Below, in pieces: positions 7,977 through 17,838 of a DNA stretch of 64,000 nucleotides. A program made the translations under genes and the position numbers. Origin of the DNA: Blastococcus mobilis (lineage in GTDB: Bacteria; Actinomycetota; Actinomycetes; Mycobacteriales; Geodermatophilaceae); NCBI RefSeq assembly GCF_900188025.1, contig NZ_FZNO01000006.1, forward strand, positions 62,001-126,000, read 5' to 3'. Every line of letters starts with the position of its first letter. Positions within the stretch are counted from its first letter, which is position 1. The notes beneath the pieces were generated by a model, which searched no databases, was not told the DNA's origin, and saw only the letters and a list, made by a program, of their open reading frames with translations.

Positions 7977-8029
7977 ACCCGCCTGCCCCCCGACGCTCGC
8001 AAGCTCGCGCCGGGCCCCTGCAGGCGGGC
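7977..8029. repeat. Intergenic hairpin repeat, family 1 copy B
   Basis: CCCGCCTGC (7978-7986) pairs perfectly with GCAGGCGGG (8020-8028). The 33-nt loop carries CTCGC-AA-GCTCGCG and GGGCCCCTGC, as in copy A at 5074-5125. Because it lies between two divergent genes it cannot simply be a terminator. Confidence 0.55.
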
Positions 8030-8138
8030 CTACGGCAATCGCCGTGACAGGCTCGTCGGCGTGACCGAGCGGGCGAGGTCACGCGGAAGCACAGCGACGG
8101 CCGGACATGCGGCTGACGAGCGCCGGCGAGGAGGACGC

Positions 8139-8978
8139 GTGGGGGGACGGTTGGTGCTCGGTGGTGCGCCCCTCGGGCAGCCGGGCGACGTGGGCCCGCG
8201 GCTGCGGGAGGTGATGGCGACGGCGGACGTGCTGGCCGTCGAGGACACCCGGCGCCTGCACCGGCTCGCGTCCGACCTCGGCGTCACGTTCACCGGCCGG
8301 GTGGTCACCTTCCACGAGTCGGTCGAGAAGGCGCGGCTGCCCGGACTGATGGCGGCTCTGGCCGAGGGCGCGACGGTGCTGCTGCTCACCGACGCCGGCA
8401 TGCCGTCGGTGTCCGATCCCGGCTACACGCTGGTGCGGGCGGCGATCGACGCCGGTGTCCCGGTCACCTCCGTCCCCGGACCCTCGGCGGTGACGACGGC
8501 GCTCGCGGTCTCCGGGTTGCCGGTCGACCGGTTCTGCTTCGAGGGGTTTCTCCCGCGCAAGGGCGGTGAGCGACGCTCGGCCCTGGCCGCGCTCGCCGAC
8601 GAGCGGCGGACGATGGTCTTCTTCGAGTCGCCGCACCGGCTGGCCGACGCGCTCACCGACGCCGCGGCCGCGTTCGGGGGAACGCGCGAGGCCGCCGTCT
8701 GCCGCGAGCTGACGAAGACCTACGAGGAGATCCGGCGCGGACCGCTGGCCGAGCTCGTCGCGTGGGCAGCCGAGGGCGTCAAGGGTGAGATCACGCTCGT
8801 GGTCACCGGCGCGACCGCGGCGCCGGTGGAGCTGGACGCCGCCCAGCTGGCCGCCGCGGTCGCCGAGGAGGAGGCCGCGGGCGCCACGCGCAAGGACGCC
8901 ATCCGCGCCGTCGTCGTCCGCACCGGCCTGCCGCGCCGGACGGTCTACGACGCCGTCGTCGCCGCCAAGGGTTCCTGA
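8139..8978 (+). CDS. rsmI: 16S rRNA (cytidine(1402)-2'-O)-methyltransferase
   Basis: Methylates the ribose of C1402 in the decoding centre of 16S rRNA using S-adenosylmethionine. The 279-residue protein has the tetrapyrrole-methylase-like fold. It shows the opening GRLVLGGAPLGQPGDVGPR, VLAVEDTRR, the SAM-pocket segment DAGMPSVSDPG, VPGPSAVTTALAVSGLP and MVFFESPHR. It ends with the small C-terminal helix-turn domain (TRKDAIRAVV). The GTG at 8139 follows GAGGAGGA. An in-frame GTG at 8061 would add 26 poorly conserved residues. It is divergent from pmt, as in mycobacteria. Confidence 0.93.
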   Translation: MGGRLVLGGAPLGQPGDVGPRLREVMATADVLAVEDTRRLHRLASDLGVTFTGRVVTFHESVEKARLPGLMAALAEGATVLLLTDAGMPSVSDPGYTLVRAAIDAGVPVTSVPGPSAVTTALAVSGLPVDRFCFEGFLPRKGGERRSALAALADERRTMVFFESPHRLADALTDAAAAFGGTREAAVCRELTKTYEEIRRGPLAELVAWAAEGVKGEITLVVTGATAAPVELDAAQLAAAVAEEEAAGATRKDAIRAVVVRTGLPRRTVYDAVVAAKGS

Positions 8979-8993
8979 CCCGCGCCGTGCCTC

Positions 8994-9061
8994 CCGCCGT
9001 TGTGCACTGATCGTCGGGTCGAAGGGTGCTCACCGATGCGACGGTGGACGCACAACGGCGG
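8994..9061. repeat. Perfect 12-bp inverted repeat between convergent genes
   Basis: CCGCCGTTGTGC (8994-9005) and GCACAACGGCGG (9050-9061) are perfect reverse complements separated by 44 nt. The element fills the gap between the converging rsmI and corA genes and may be a bidirectional terminator, although the loop is long and no T tract follows. Confidence 0.5.
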
Positions 9062-9071
9062 CGGGCGGGGG

Positions 9072-10184
9072 CTAGAGCCAGCCGTTGCGCTTGAAGCCGC
9101 GGTACAGCAGGAGGCAGGCGAGGACGATCACGGCCAGCACCGTGAAGTAGCCGTACCGCCACTGCAGCTCCGGCATGAACTCGAAGTTCATCCCGTAGAT
9201 CCCCGCGATCGCGGTGGGGACGGCGATGATGCCGGCCCACGCCGAGATCTTGCGCATGTCCTCGTTGTCGGCCAGCGTCGTCCGGGCCAGCGAGGCCTGC
9301 AGGATCGAGGACAGCAGCTCGTCGAGCCCACCGACCTGCTCGCGCACGCGGATGGCGTGGTCCTGGACGTCGCGGAAGTAGGAGCGCATGGCTTCGGGCA
9401 CCACGTCCATCTGCCGCTCGGCCAGCTTCTGCAACGGGATCTCGAGGGGGGACACCGCCCTGCGCAGCGACATGAGCTCGCGCTTGAGCTGGTAGAGCCG
9501 GCCGATGTCGTCGGTGCGCTCGGGGCTGAACACCGAGGCCTCGAGCTCGTCGACGTCGTCGGTCACCGCCGAGGCCACGTCGACGAACGTGTCGACGACG
9601 AGATCAGCCACGGCGTACAGGACGGCGGCCGGCCCGAGGCAGAGCAGGTCGCGCTGCTCCTCCAGGCGGGCGCGCAGGTCGGTGAGCCCGCTGTGCTCGC
9701 CGTGCCGCACGGTGATCACGTAGTTCGAGCCGAGGAACACCATGACCTCGCCGGTGTCGACGACCTCGCTGGTGGCGGTCAGCTCCTCGTGCTCGACGTA
9801 CGTGGCGGTCTTGAGCACCATGAAGAGGGCGTCGTCGTAGTGCTCGAGCTTGGGCCGCTGGTGGGCGTAGACGGCGTCCTCGACCGCCAGCGGGTGCAGG
9901 CCGTACTGCCCGCTGATCGCGGTGAGCTCCCTCTCGGTCGGCTCGTAGAGGCCGAGCCACACGAAGCCGCCCTGGGCGGTCGCGGCCTCGAGAGCATCCT
10001 CCGGCGCGACCGGCGCCTGCCGACGTCCGTCCACGTAGACCGCGCAGTCGACGACGACGTCCCGGCCCGCCGGGCGGACGGGCGTCGCCCTGGGCGCGCC
10101 GGCCGGCCGCGGACGCAGCGTGGGGAGCCCGTCCGCCACGGGTGGCCCCGCGGGGAGCCCTGGCGGCGTGTCGGTGCCGGCCAT
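9072..10184 (-). CDS. corA: CorA-family magnesium/cobalt transporter
   Basis: Pentameric Mg2+/Co2+ channel. The 370-residue protein has a Pro-rich N-terminus, the soluble alpha/beta funnel domain, and a long helix with acidic and basic stripes. The two membrane helices lie near residues 310-330 and 343-362. The first ends in the selectivity motif Y-G-M-N (AGIYGMNFEFMPEL), diagnostic of the family. The protein ends with a basic KRNGWL tail, as in many actinobacterial CorA proteins. ATG 10184 is preceded by GAGGAAGG. It stands alone, convergent with rsmI and divergent from the permease gene. Confidence 0.95.
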   Translation of the reverse strand: MAGTDTPPGLPAGPPVADGLPTLRPRPAGAPRATPVRPAGRDVVVDCAVYVDGRRQAPVAPEDALEAATAQGGFVWLGLYEPTERELTAISGQYGLHPLAVEDAVYAHQRPKLEHYDDALFMVLKTATYVEHEELTATSEVVDTGEVMVFLGSNYVITVRHGEHSGLTDLRARLEEQRDLLCLGPAAVLYAVADLVVDTFVDVASAVTDDVDELEASVFSPERTDDIGRLYQLKRELMSLRRAVSPLEIPLQKLAERQMDVVPEAMRSYFRDVQDHAIRVREQVGGLDELLSSILQASLARTTLADNEDMRKISAWAGIIAVPTAIAGIYGMNFEFMPELQWRYGYFTVLAVIVLACLLLYRGFKRNGWL

Positions 10185-10318
10185 CCCCTACCTTCCTCAC
10201 GTCGGGCCCGGTCCGGTGCCCGGGTGGTTGCAGCGTAGGCGTGCGCGGGGTCGCCACCCGTGCGACGCTGCCAGGACGACGACGGGAGCTGGCGGGGGCC
10301 GGTGCGGAGGAGGACCCA

Positions 10319-11827
<1,509 letters not shown>

Positions 11828-11832
11828 GCGGC

Positions 11833-11866
11833 CTCACCCGCGCGGGTGAGAACCGCCATCGGGTTC
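11833..11866 (+). terminator. Tandem terminator-like hairpins after the permease
   Basis: An 18-bp perfect palindrome CTCACCCGCGCGGGTGAG (11833-11850) is followed directly by GAACC-loop-GGTTC. The first stem starts 6 bp after the permease stop. There is no T tract, as usual in this GC-rich group. Confidence 0.5.
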
Positions 11867-11892
11867 TTCAGCGACGGCCCGGACGGGTCGAG

Positions 11893-11920
11893 CTGACCGG
11901 TGACAGCACTCACCGGTCAG
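11893..11920 (+). promoter_or_regulatory. 11-bp perfect inverted repeat next to the ribosome-binding site
   Basis: CTGACCGGTGA (11893-11903) and TCACCGGTCAG (11910-11920) are exact reverse complements around CAGCAC. The Shine-Dalgarno GGAGAG begins at the very next base and the GTG start of the following gene is 10 bp away. It may be a repressor operator or an RNA hairpin that controls translation. Confidence 0.55.
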
Positions 11921-11930
11921 GGAGAGCCCA

Positions 11931-12599
11931 GTGGCGATCAGCGTCCTCGATGTCCGCGACTCGTTCGCGCCGCAGCACGTCCGCGTGCCCGCGGCCGCGG
12001 CCGTCGCGACGTCGGCCGCGGCCGCCACCCGTCGGATCCCGATGACGGTCGTCGCCGCCGGACTCGTCGGCGTCGTCGAGGCGGTGGGCCTGCTGGCCGT
12101 CGCGCTCACCGGCCTGGACGGCGTCCTCTCGGCCACGGGTCGCCCCGCCGGCTGGCTGGTGGCCGGCGGACTCGTCCTGCTCTCGGCGTGGATCGTGCTC
12201 TGTGCCGGCAGCGGTGCCGCTCTGCTCGACGGAACGGGCCGCACACTCCTCATGGCTGTCGCCTACGCCGAGATGTTGCTGATCACCTGCCTGGTGGTCC
12301 TCGCCACGACCGAGGGCGTCCAGAACCCCACGTCGCTGCCGTTGCCCGCCCTCGTTCTCCTCGCGCTCGCCGTCCCCGTCGGCAAGCTGCTGCTGGCCGG
12401 CGCCCCCTCGGCCGCTTGCTGGGCGGGGCAGGGACCACGGACCCGTGCCCGTCGTCCCGACCCGGTCCAGGCGCACCGCCTGCTGGCCACCCTCACGCTG
12501 TGCACCATCGGCGCCGCGCTCTGTGCCGTCACGATCCTCGCGCCGGTCAAGGACGGCGGGGCGACCGGTCCGTCCTCCGCCGTCTTCACCCAGGACTGA
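11931..12599 (+). CDS. Membrane protein of unknown function
   Basis: 222 residues. An Ala/Val-rich N-terminal region of about 38 residues is followed by four hydrophobic helices, about residues 40-58, 70-92, 100-124 and 132-150. A basic loop GPRTRARRPDP comes next, and then a fifth helix (about 188-205). GTG 11931 has GGAGAG four bases upstream, itself abutting a strong inverted repeat. It is followed by metG after 160 bp. I recognise no family. Coding is supported by the start context and consistent helix spacing. Confidence 0.6.
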   Translation: MAISVLDVRDSFAPQHVRVPAAAAVATSAAAATRRIPMTVVAAGLVGVVEAVGLLAVALTGLDGVLSATGRPAGWLVAGGLVLLSAWIVLCAGSGAALLDGTGRTLLMAVAYAEMLLITCLVVLATTEGVQNPTSLPLPALVLLALAVPVGKLLLAGAPSAACWAGQGPRTRARRPDPVQAHRLLATLTLCTIGAALCAVTILAPVKDGGATGPSSAVFTQD

Positions 12600-12627
12600 T
12601 CCCCGCCGGCTGGACGCCCATCACTGC

Positions 12628-12723
12628 GGCTCGCTCGGCGCCTTCGCCCCTCCGCTCCTCGGTCGCTGTGCGGCCACTCGCCTCCGCGCTCGCTCCGCTC
12701 CTCGCTCGCTGGCGCTCGCTGCG
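12628..12723. repeat. CTCGCT-rich low-complexity intergenic stretch
   Basis: The gap before metG is dominated by near-tandem CTCGCT/GCTCGCT and TCCGCTC units. It holds no open frame with a credible start. The metG promoter lies at its right end. Confidence 0.45.
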
Positions 12724-12749
12724 ATGCTCAGGGCTCCGCGCGCCTTCAC

Positions 12750-12755
12750 TAGTCT
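12750..12755 (+). promoter_or_regulatory. -10 element of a leaderless promoter (metG)
   Basis: TAGTCT, then 6 nt (CGGGAC), then the GTG start. No Shine-Dalgarno sequence is present. Confidence 0.6.
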
Positions 12756-12761
12756 CGGGAC

Positions 12762-14561
12762 GTGACAGATCGGCACATCCTGACCGCAGTCGCCTGGCCC
12801 TACGCGAACGGGCCGCGGCACATCGGCCACGTCTCCGGGTTCGGCGTCCCCTCCGACGTCTTCAGCCGTTACCACCGGATGGCCGGGGACAAGGTCCTCA
12901 TGGTCAGCGGCACCGACGAGCACGGCACCCCGATCACCGTCGCGGCCGACGCCGAGGGGATCACGCCGCGCGAGATCGCCGACCGCAACAACCGGATCAT
13001 CGTGGGCGACCTGCAGTCGCTCGGGCTCAGCTACGACCTCTTCACGCGGACGACGACGGCCAACCACGCCGCGGTCAGCCAGGAGATCTTCCTCGGCCTG
13101 CTCAAGAACGGCTACGTCTTCCCGCAGACGACGCTCGGCGCGATCAGCCCCTCCACCGGGCGCACGCTGCCCGACCGCTACATCGAGGGCACCTGTCCGA
13201 TCTGCGGCTACGACGGCGCCCGCGGTGACCAGTGCGACAACTGCGGCAACCAGCTCGACCCGACCGACCTCATCAACCCGGTCAGCAAGATCAACGGCGA
13301 GACGCCGAAGTTCGTCGAGAGCGAGCACTACTTCCTCGACCTGCCCGCCTTCACGAAGGCGCTGGGCGACTGGCTGGCCACTCGGAAGAGCTGGCGGCCC
13401 AACGTCCTGAACTTCAGCGTCAACCTGCTCGAGGACCTCAAGCCGCGCAGCTACACCCGCGACATCGACTGGGGCGTCCCGGTGCCGCTGGACGGCTGGC
13501 GCGACCGCCCCGACAAGCGGATCTACGTCTGGTTCGACGCCGTCGTCGGGTACCTGTCCGCCTCCATCGAGTGGGCCCGTCGCTCCGGCGACCCCGAGGC
13601 GTGGCGGCAGTGGTGGCAGACGCCGGACTCCGACGCCTACTACTTCATGGGCAAGGACAACATCGTCTTCCACTCCGAGATCTGGCCTGCCCAGCTGCTC
13701 GGCTACAACGGCGAGGGCGACAAGGGTGGCACCCCGGGCTCGCTCGGCCGGCTCAACCTGCCGACCGAGGTGGTCTCCAGCGAGTTCCTCACGATGGAGG
13801 GGCGGAAGTTCTCGAGCAGCCGCCAGGTCGTCATCTACGTGCGCGACTTCCTGGCCCGGTACGACGCCGACGCGCTGCGCTACTTCATCGCCGTGGCCGG
13901 CCCCGAGAACCAGGACACCGACTTCACCTGGGCGGAGTTCCGGCGCCGCAACAACGACGAGCTCGTCGCCGGCTGGGGCAACCTGGTCAACCGCTCCGTG
14001 TCCATGGCGGCCAAGAACGTCGGCGCCGTACCCACGCCGGGGGAGTTGACCGACGCCGACCGCGCACTGCTCGCCACCACCTCCGGCGCCTTCCGACCGA
14101 TCGGCGAGCTGCTCTCGCGCAACCGGCAGAAGGCCGCGATCGGCGAGACGATGCGGGTGGTCGGCGAGGCGAACAAGTACCTGTCGGACCAGGCGCCGTG
14201 GAAGCTCAAGGAGGACCCGGCCCGCCGCGACACCGTCCTGCACACCGCGCTGCAGGCGATCAAGGACTGCAACGCCCTGCTGACGCCGTTCCTCCCGCAC
14301 TCCGCGCAGCAGGTGCACGAACTCCTCGGCGGCACGGGGGTGTGGTCGGTCGCGCCGGAGGTCCACGACGTCACCGACCTCGACGACGGCTCTCCCTACC
14401 CGATCATCACCGGCCCCTACGAGCAGGGTCAGGCGGTCTGGGGTTCCACGCCGCTCGCCGCGCCGGGGACGCCGCTCACCCCCCCGAAGCCCATCTTCAC
14501 CAAGCTCGACGAGTCCGTCGTCGAGGAGGAGCTCCGCCGCCTGGAGGAGGGCGGGGCATGA
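12762..14561 (+). CDS. metG: Methionyl-tRNA synthetase
   Basis: Charges initiator and elongator tRNA-Met. 599 residues of the class-I MetG1-like type, without a C-terminal EMAP domain. The HIGH signature is intact ([12 protein letters not shown], residues 20-23). The connective-peptide zinc knuckle has four cysteines in two C-x2-C pairs (145, 148, 158, 161). The KMSKS motif is present as KFSSS (349-353), the form seen in actinobacterial enzymes. The C-terminal anticodon-binding domain contains NLVNRS and DQAPWKL. The GTG start is leaderless. Its stop overlaps the tatD start by ATGA. Confidence 0.96.
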   Translation: MTDRHILTAVAWPYANGPRHIGHVSGFGVPSDVFSRYHRMAGDKVLMVSGTDEHGTPITVAADAEGITPREIADRNNRIIVGDLQSLGLSYDLFTRTTTANHAAVSQEIFLGLLKNGYVFPQTTLGAISPSTGRTLPDRYIEGTCPICGYDGARGDQCDNCGNQLDPTDLINPVSKINGETPKFVESEHYFLDLPAFTKALGDWLATRKSWRPNVLNFSVNLLEDLKPRSYTRDIDWGVPVPLDGWRDRPDKRIYVWFDAVVGYLSASIEWARRSGDPEAWRQWWQTPDSDAYYFMGKDNIVFHSEIWPAQLLGYNGEGDKGGTPGSLGRLNLPTEVVSSEFLTMEGRKFSSSRQVVIYVRDFLARYDADALRYFIAVAGPENQDTDFTWAEFRRRNNDELVAGWGNLVNRSVSMAAKNVGAVPTPGELTDADRALLATTSGAFRPIGELLSRNRQKAAIGETMRVVGEANKYLSDQAPWKLKEDPARRDTVLHTALQAIKDCNALLTPFLPHSAQQVHELLGGTGVWSVAPEVHDVTDLDDGSPYPIITGPYEQGQAVWGSTPLAAPGTPLTPPKPIFTKLDESVVEEELRRLEEGGA

Positions 14562-15451
14562 GTCGGTCGGCGTCCTCCCGCGCCAACCGTCGGGGCGAGC
14601 CGCCGCCGTCCCCGGAGCCGCTCCCGTCCCCGGCGCTGGACAGCCACACCCACCTCGACATCGTGCTGGGGGAGCGGCCGGCAGGGGACGAGCACGGGGA
14701 GTGGGCGTCCGACGACGACGTCGACGCCGAGATCGCCGCCGCGGTCGCGGTGAACGTGCCCCGGCTCGTGCAGGTCGGCGTGGACGTCCCCTCGTCGCGG
14801 TGGTCGGCCCAGCTGGCTGCGCGGCACCCGAACGTGCTGGCCGCCGTCGCGGTGCACCCCAACGAGGCGGGCTCCGGCGGGGCCGACGAGGCAGCGCTCG
14901 CCGAGATCGACCGGCTGGCCGCACTGCCCCGCGTGCGGGCGGTGGGGGAGACCGGACTGGACCGCTTCCGTACCGGCCCCGAGGGCTGGGCCGCCCAGGA
15001 GGCCTCGTTCCGGGCGCACATCCGGATCGCCAAGCGCCACGGGATCGCGCTGGTCATCCACGACCGGGACGCACACGAAGAGATCCTGCGGGTGCTCGAG
15101 GACGAGGGGGCGCCCGAGCAGACGGTCTTCCACTGCTTCTCCGGCGACGCCGTCTTCGCGAAGGCCTGCGTCGAGCGGGGCTACGTGCTGTCGTTCGCGG
15201 GCACGCTCACCTTCGGCAACGCCGGCTCTCTCCGGGAGGCCGCGGCGATCACGCCGGTCGACCAGCTGCTGGTGGAGACCGACTCGCCGTTCCTCACCCC
15301 GATGCCGCACCGCGGTCGGCCGAACTCCTCCCGCCTGGTCCCGCACACCGTGCGCGCGCTCGCCGACGTCACGGGCGTGGAACTCGACCAGCTCTGCGCC
15401 ACCCTGACCGCGACGGCCGAGCGCATCTTCGGGAGCTGGGAAGACAGCTGA
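14558..15451 (+). CDS. tatD: TatD family metal-dependent DNase
   Basis: Amidohydrolase-fold Mg2+-dependent 3'-5' exonuclease/hydrolase implicated in DNA repair. 297 residues, with a disordered Pro/Ser N-terminus of about 26 residues. The metal ligands follow in order: DSHTHLD (H30, H32), GETGLDRF (Glu), LVIHDRD (His), FHCFSGD (His) and ETDSPFLTP (Asp). The ATG overlaps the metG stop (ATGA), so the two are translationally coupled. The metG-tatD-rpfB order is the mycobacterial one. Confidence 0.93.
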   Translation: MSRSASSRANRRGEPPPSPEPLPSPALDSHTHLDIVLGERPAGDEHGEWASDDDVDAEIAAAVAVNVPRLVQVGVDVPSSRWSAQLAARHPNVLAAVAVHPNEAGSGGADEAALAEIDRLAALPRVRAVGETGLDRFRTGPEGWAAQEASFRAHIRIAKRHGIALVIHDRDAHEEILRVLEDEGAPEQTVFHCFSGDAVFAKACVERGYVLSFAGTLTFGNAGSLREAAAITPVDQLLVETDSPFLTPMPHRGRPNSSRLVPHTVRALADVTGVELDQLCATLTATAERIFGSWEDS

Positions 15452-15470
15452 CGACGGTCCCGCCGAGTGG

Positions 15471-15487
15471 GTCCCGCGAGCCGGGAC
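15471..15487 (+). terminator. Short stem-loop after tatD
   Basis: GTCCCG and CGGGAC flank a 5-nt loop, 20 bp after the tatD stop. No T run is present. Confidence 0.45.
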
Positions 15488-15511
15488 GGGAGGGCTCCGC
15501 GCAAATAGGGA

Positions 15512-15546
15512 ACGGCACGTGGCCGCGGTGTCATCCGGAGGACGAC
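15512..15546 (-). repeat. Interspersed repeat family 2, inverted copy
   Basis: Read on the minus strand this is GTCGTCC-TCC-GGATGAC followed by ACCGCGGCCACGTGCCGT. It is nearly identical to the element at 24267-24302 and similar to that at 24233-24262. It ends 11 bp before the next gene and contains the only GGAGG-like sequence upstream of that gene's start. Confidence 0.6.
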
Positions 15547-15556
15547 AATCAGCACC

Positions 15557-16393
15557 GTGGGCCGTCTGATCGCCGTACTCCTGTTCATCGCAGTGTTGGT
15601 CCCCGGCGTACTGCTGGGCCGGGCGTGGTGGTTGGCCGGGGGCCGCCGGACCGTCGCCGCGGGTGCGGTGGAGCTCGTCGAGCCGACCCCGGAGGGTGCC
15701 CGCACGCTGCAGCGCCAGGCGCAGCACGGCCGGCGCATCCGCCTCCTGGGCCTTCTGCTGGGCGCGGCCGGCGTGATCGGCAGTGTCGTCGTCCTGGCCG
15801 AGGCCTCGGTGTTCCTCTGGGTACCCGTTCTCCTCCTGGGCCTGCTGTCGGGCGTGCTGCTCGCCGAGGCGACCCGGCCGCGGCCACGGTGGTCGACGAC
15901 CGTGCCGCCCCGGCGGCCGCGGCGCTCGGACCAGATCTCCGGCTGGCTGGTCTGGACCATGCGGGCGGTCGTCGCGGCTCAGGTGGCCGTGACCGTGCCG
16001 CAGTGGCGGTCCGGCGAGCTCTCCGACGGTGTGGGCTGGGCCGCGCTCGTGGCCCCGGTCGTGGCCTGGGTCCTGGCGGAGATCGCCCTGCTGCGGGCGC
16101 TGCTCCGCCCGCTGCCCGCCCAGGGCGCCGACGTGCCGGTCGACGAGGCGCTGCGCACGTGGACAGCGCACCTCGTCACCGCTGCGGCGACCGTGCTCGC
16201 GCTGCTGCCGCTCGGCACCCTGCTGCTGCGGGCGGGCATCGATCCCGACGGCGCGAGCGAAGGCTTCGACGTCCTGCCGGTCGCACTGGTGGCGGGCGGG
16301 TTCTCGGCGCTGGCCGCGGGAGTCGCCGTCGCCGGTTTCCTGCTGACGTGGCTGCGACCGGTCCGTTCGGATGCGCGTGCCTTGACCCGCTGA
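15557..16393 (+). CDS. Membrane protein of unknown function
   Basis: 278 residues with about seven hydrophobic helices. The first (residues 4-20, AVLLFIAVLVPGVLLG) may be a signal anchor. Pairs follow at about 57-75 and 80-97, one at 130-150, and four toward the C-terminus up to 268. A short acidic loop (PDGASEGFD) lies before the last pair. No catalytic motif is evident. The GTG start lies just after repeat family 2, whose GGAGGAC is about 16 nt upstream. The position between tatD and rpfB is not one I know from mycobacteria. Confidence 0.6.
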   Translation: MGRLIAVLLFIAVLVPGVLLGRAWWLAGGRRTVAAGAVELVEPTPEGARTLQRQAQHGRRIRLLGLLLGAAGVIGSVVVLAEASVFLWVPVLLLGLLSGVLLAEATRPRPRWSTTVPPRRPRRSDQISGWLVWTMRAVVAAQVAVTVPQWRSGELSDGVGWAALVAPVVAWVLAEIALLRALLRPLPAQGADVPVDEALRTWTAHLVTAAATVLALLPLGTLLLRAGIDPDGASEGFDVLPVALVAGGFSALAAGVAVAGFLLTWLRPVRSDARALTR

Positions 16394-16746
16394 CGGCCGC
16401 CCCGCACGTCGGTGACTACCCGCTCCTGTGACGTTGATCGCAGGATCGGGTCGTAGCGCTCGTCACATCCCACCCGTCACTCCCGGCACGGCTGTCACGA
16501 AGCGTGTCGGCGTGCCGACTCTGTGGTCATGTCGACTTCTGGTCTACTCGGTTCGCACCATCACCACTCGTTCCGTGTTCGTTAACGTGTCGTGACCGAC
16601 AGCCGGGGTGGAGACGGACCCGGGCAGTGTGCCAGGCCAGGAGTCCCACTCCGGGCTGGATGCCGCCCAGGGACGCCGACCGCGACGGGCAGGCCTTCCT
16701 CGGACGGCGGGCCCGTTCTCCTGCCCGGGCTCTGTGACCCCTGGAA
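16394..16746 (+). promoter_or_regulatory. rpfB upstream/leader region with alternative pairings
   Basis: A 353-bp stretch without a gene. Its right half can form mutually exclusive stems. CTGCCCGGG (16721-16729), 17 nt before the rpfB start, is the exact reverse complement of CCCGGGCAG (16619-16627). The overlapping CCTGCCCG (16720-16727) pairs with CGGGCAGG (16686-16693). Mycobacterial rpfB is known to have an RNA switch in its leader that controls rpfB-ksgA-ispE. A comparable device here is an inference. No clear promoter hexamers were assigned. Confidence 0.4.
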
Positions 16747-17838
16747 GTGTCCGTGCGCCGCTCGCTCCAGCTCAGTCTGTTCGCCGTCGTCCTCCTGGGA
16801 CTGGTCGGCGGCACGCTGGCATACCTGGCCGCCCAGAAGTCCGTGACGCTGACCGTCGACGGGCAGGTTCGTACCGTCGGCACGTATGCCGCGACGGTCG
16901 GCGAGGTCCTGGACGAGGAGGGGCTCGAGCCCGCCGAGCACGACGTGCTCCTGCCGGCCACCGAGCAGGTGCTGGCCGACGGCGACACCGTGATCCTCAA
17001 CCGGGCCCGGCCCCTCGAGCTCACCGTCGACGGGGTCTCCCGCGAGGTCTACGTCACCGCCCTGTCCGTGGACGAGGCGCTGGCGCAGCTCGGTTACCGG
17101 GCCGACGGGCTGGTCCTGTCCGCCAGCCGCAGCGAGCGCCTCCCGCTCCGCGGCATGGAGCTGACGATCACCACGCCCAAGGACATCGTCCTGGTCAGCG
17201 ACGGCCAGGAGCGTGTGGTCACCACGACTGCGGCCACCGCCGGCGACCTGTTGGCCGAGCAGGGCATCACGCTCGGCGCGACCGACCGCACGAGCCTCTA
17301 CCTGGGGCAGGGCCTGCTGAACCGGATGCGCCTGCAGGTCTTCCGGGTGCAGGTCTCCGAGGTCACCGAGACCACGCAGATCCCGCACGAGCGGGTCGAG
17401 ACCTCCGACCCCGAGGTCCTCGAGGGCGAGAAGACCGTCACCCAGCGCGGCGTGGCCGGTGAGCAGGTCGCGACGGTCCGGGTCACCGTGGTCGACGGCG
17501 TCCAGACCTCGCGCGAGACCCTCCGCACCACCATCAGCCGGGAGCCGGTGCCCGAGCTCGTCACCGTCGGCACCAAGCCGCGCCCGGCCAACTCCCCGGC
17601 CGCCGACGGGCTGAACTGGGCGGCGCTGGCCAGGTGCGAGTCGGGCGGGCGGGCCGGCGCCGTCAGCCCCAACGGCAGGTACCACGGGCTCTACCAGTTC
17701 TCCGTCGCCACGTGGCAGTCGGTGGGCGGCTCCGGCCTGCCCTCCGACGCGTCGGCCGACGAGCAGACCTACCGGGCCCAGTTGCTCTACAACAAGGCCG
17801 GTGCCGGTCAGTGGCCGCACTGTGGCCGTCACCTCTGA
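16747..17838 (+). CDS. rpfB: Resuscitation-promoting factor RpfB
   Basis: Secreted or membrane-anchored peptidoglycan lytic enzyme that stimulates regrowth of dormant cells. 363 residues: an N-terminal membrane helix (about 7-27), three DUF348 repeats (about 33-72, 89-128 and 145-184, each with V-T-L-T-V-D/L-T-V-D-G-like starts), and a G5 domain (about 195-275). The C-terminal RPF transglycosylase domain begins [13 protein letters not shown], with the catalytic Glu and paired cysteines (C-E-S...H-C-G). The GTG at 16747 is used here. GTG 16753, five bases after GGAAG, is an alternative. It overlaps rsmA. Confidence 0.94.
   Translation: MSVRRSLQLSLFAVVLLGLVGGTLAYLAAQKSVTLTVDGQVRTVGTYAATVGEVLDEEGLEPAEHDVLLPATEQVLADGDTVILNRARPLELTVDGVSREVYVTALSVDEALAQLGYRADGLVLSASRSERLPLRGMELTITTPKDIVLVSDGQERVVTTTAATAGDLLAEQGITLGATDRTSLYLGQGLLNRMRLQVFRVQVSEVTETTQIPHERVETSDPEVLEGEKTVTQRGVAGEQVATVRVTVVDGVQTSRETLRTTISREPVPELVTVGTKPRPANSPAADGLNWAALARCESGGRAGAVSPNGRYHGLYQFSVATWQSVGGSGLPSDASADEQTYRAQLLYNKAGAGQWPHCGRHL

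Noticed and set aside
16394-16746. ydaO-type (cyclic di-AMP) riboswitch upstream of rpfB
   Set aside because: Such elements precede rpf genes in some actinobacteria, but I could not identify the conserved core segments here. Only the alternative pairings are reported.
16592-17462. Plus-strand open frames beginning before rpfB
   Set aside because: They lack membrane or domain signals and overlap the convincing RpfB frame.
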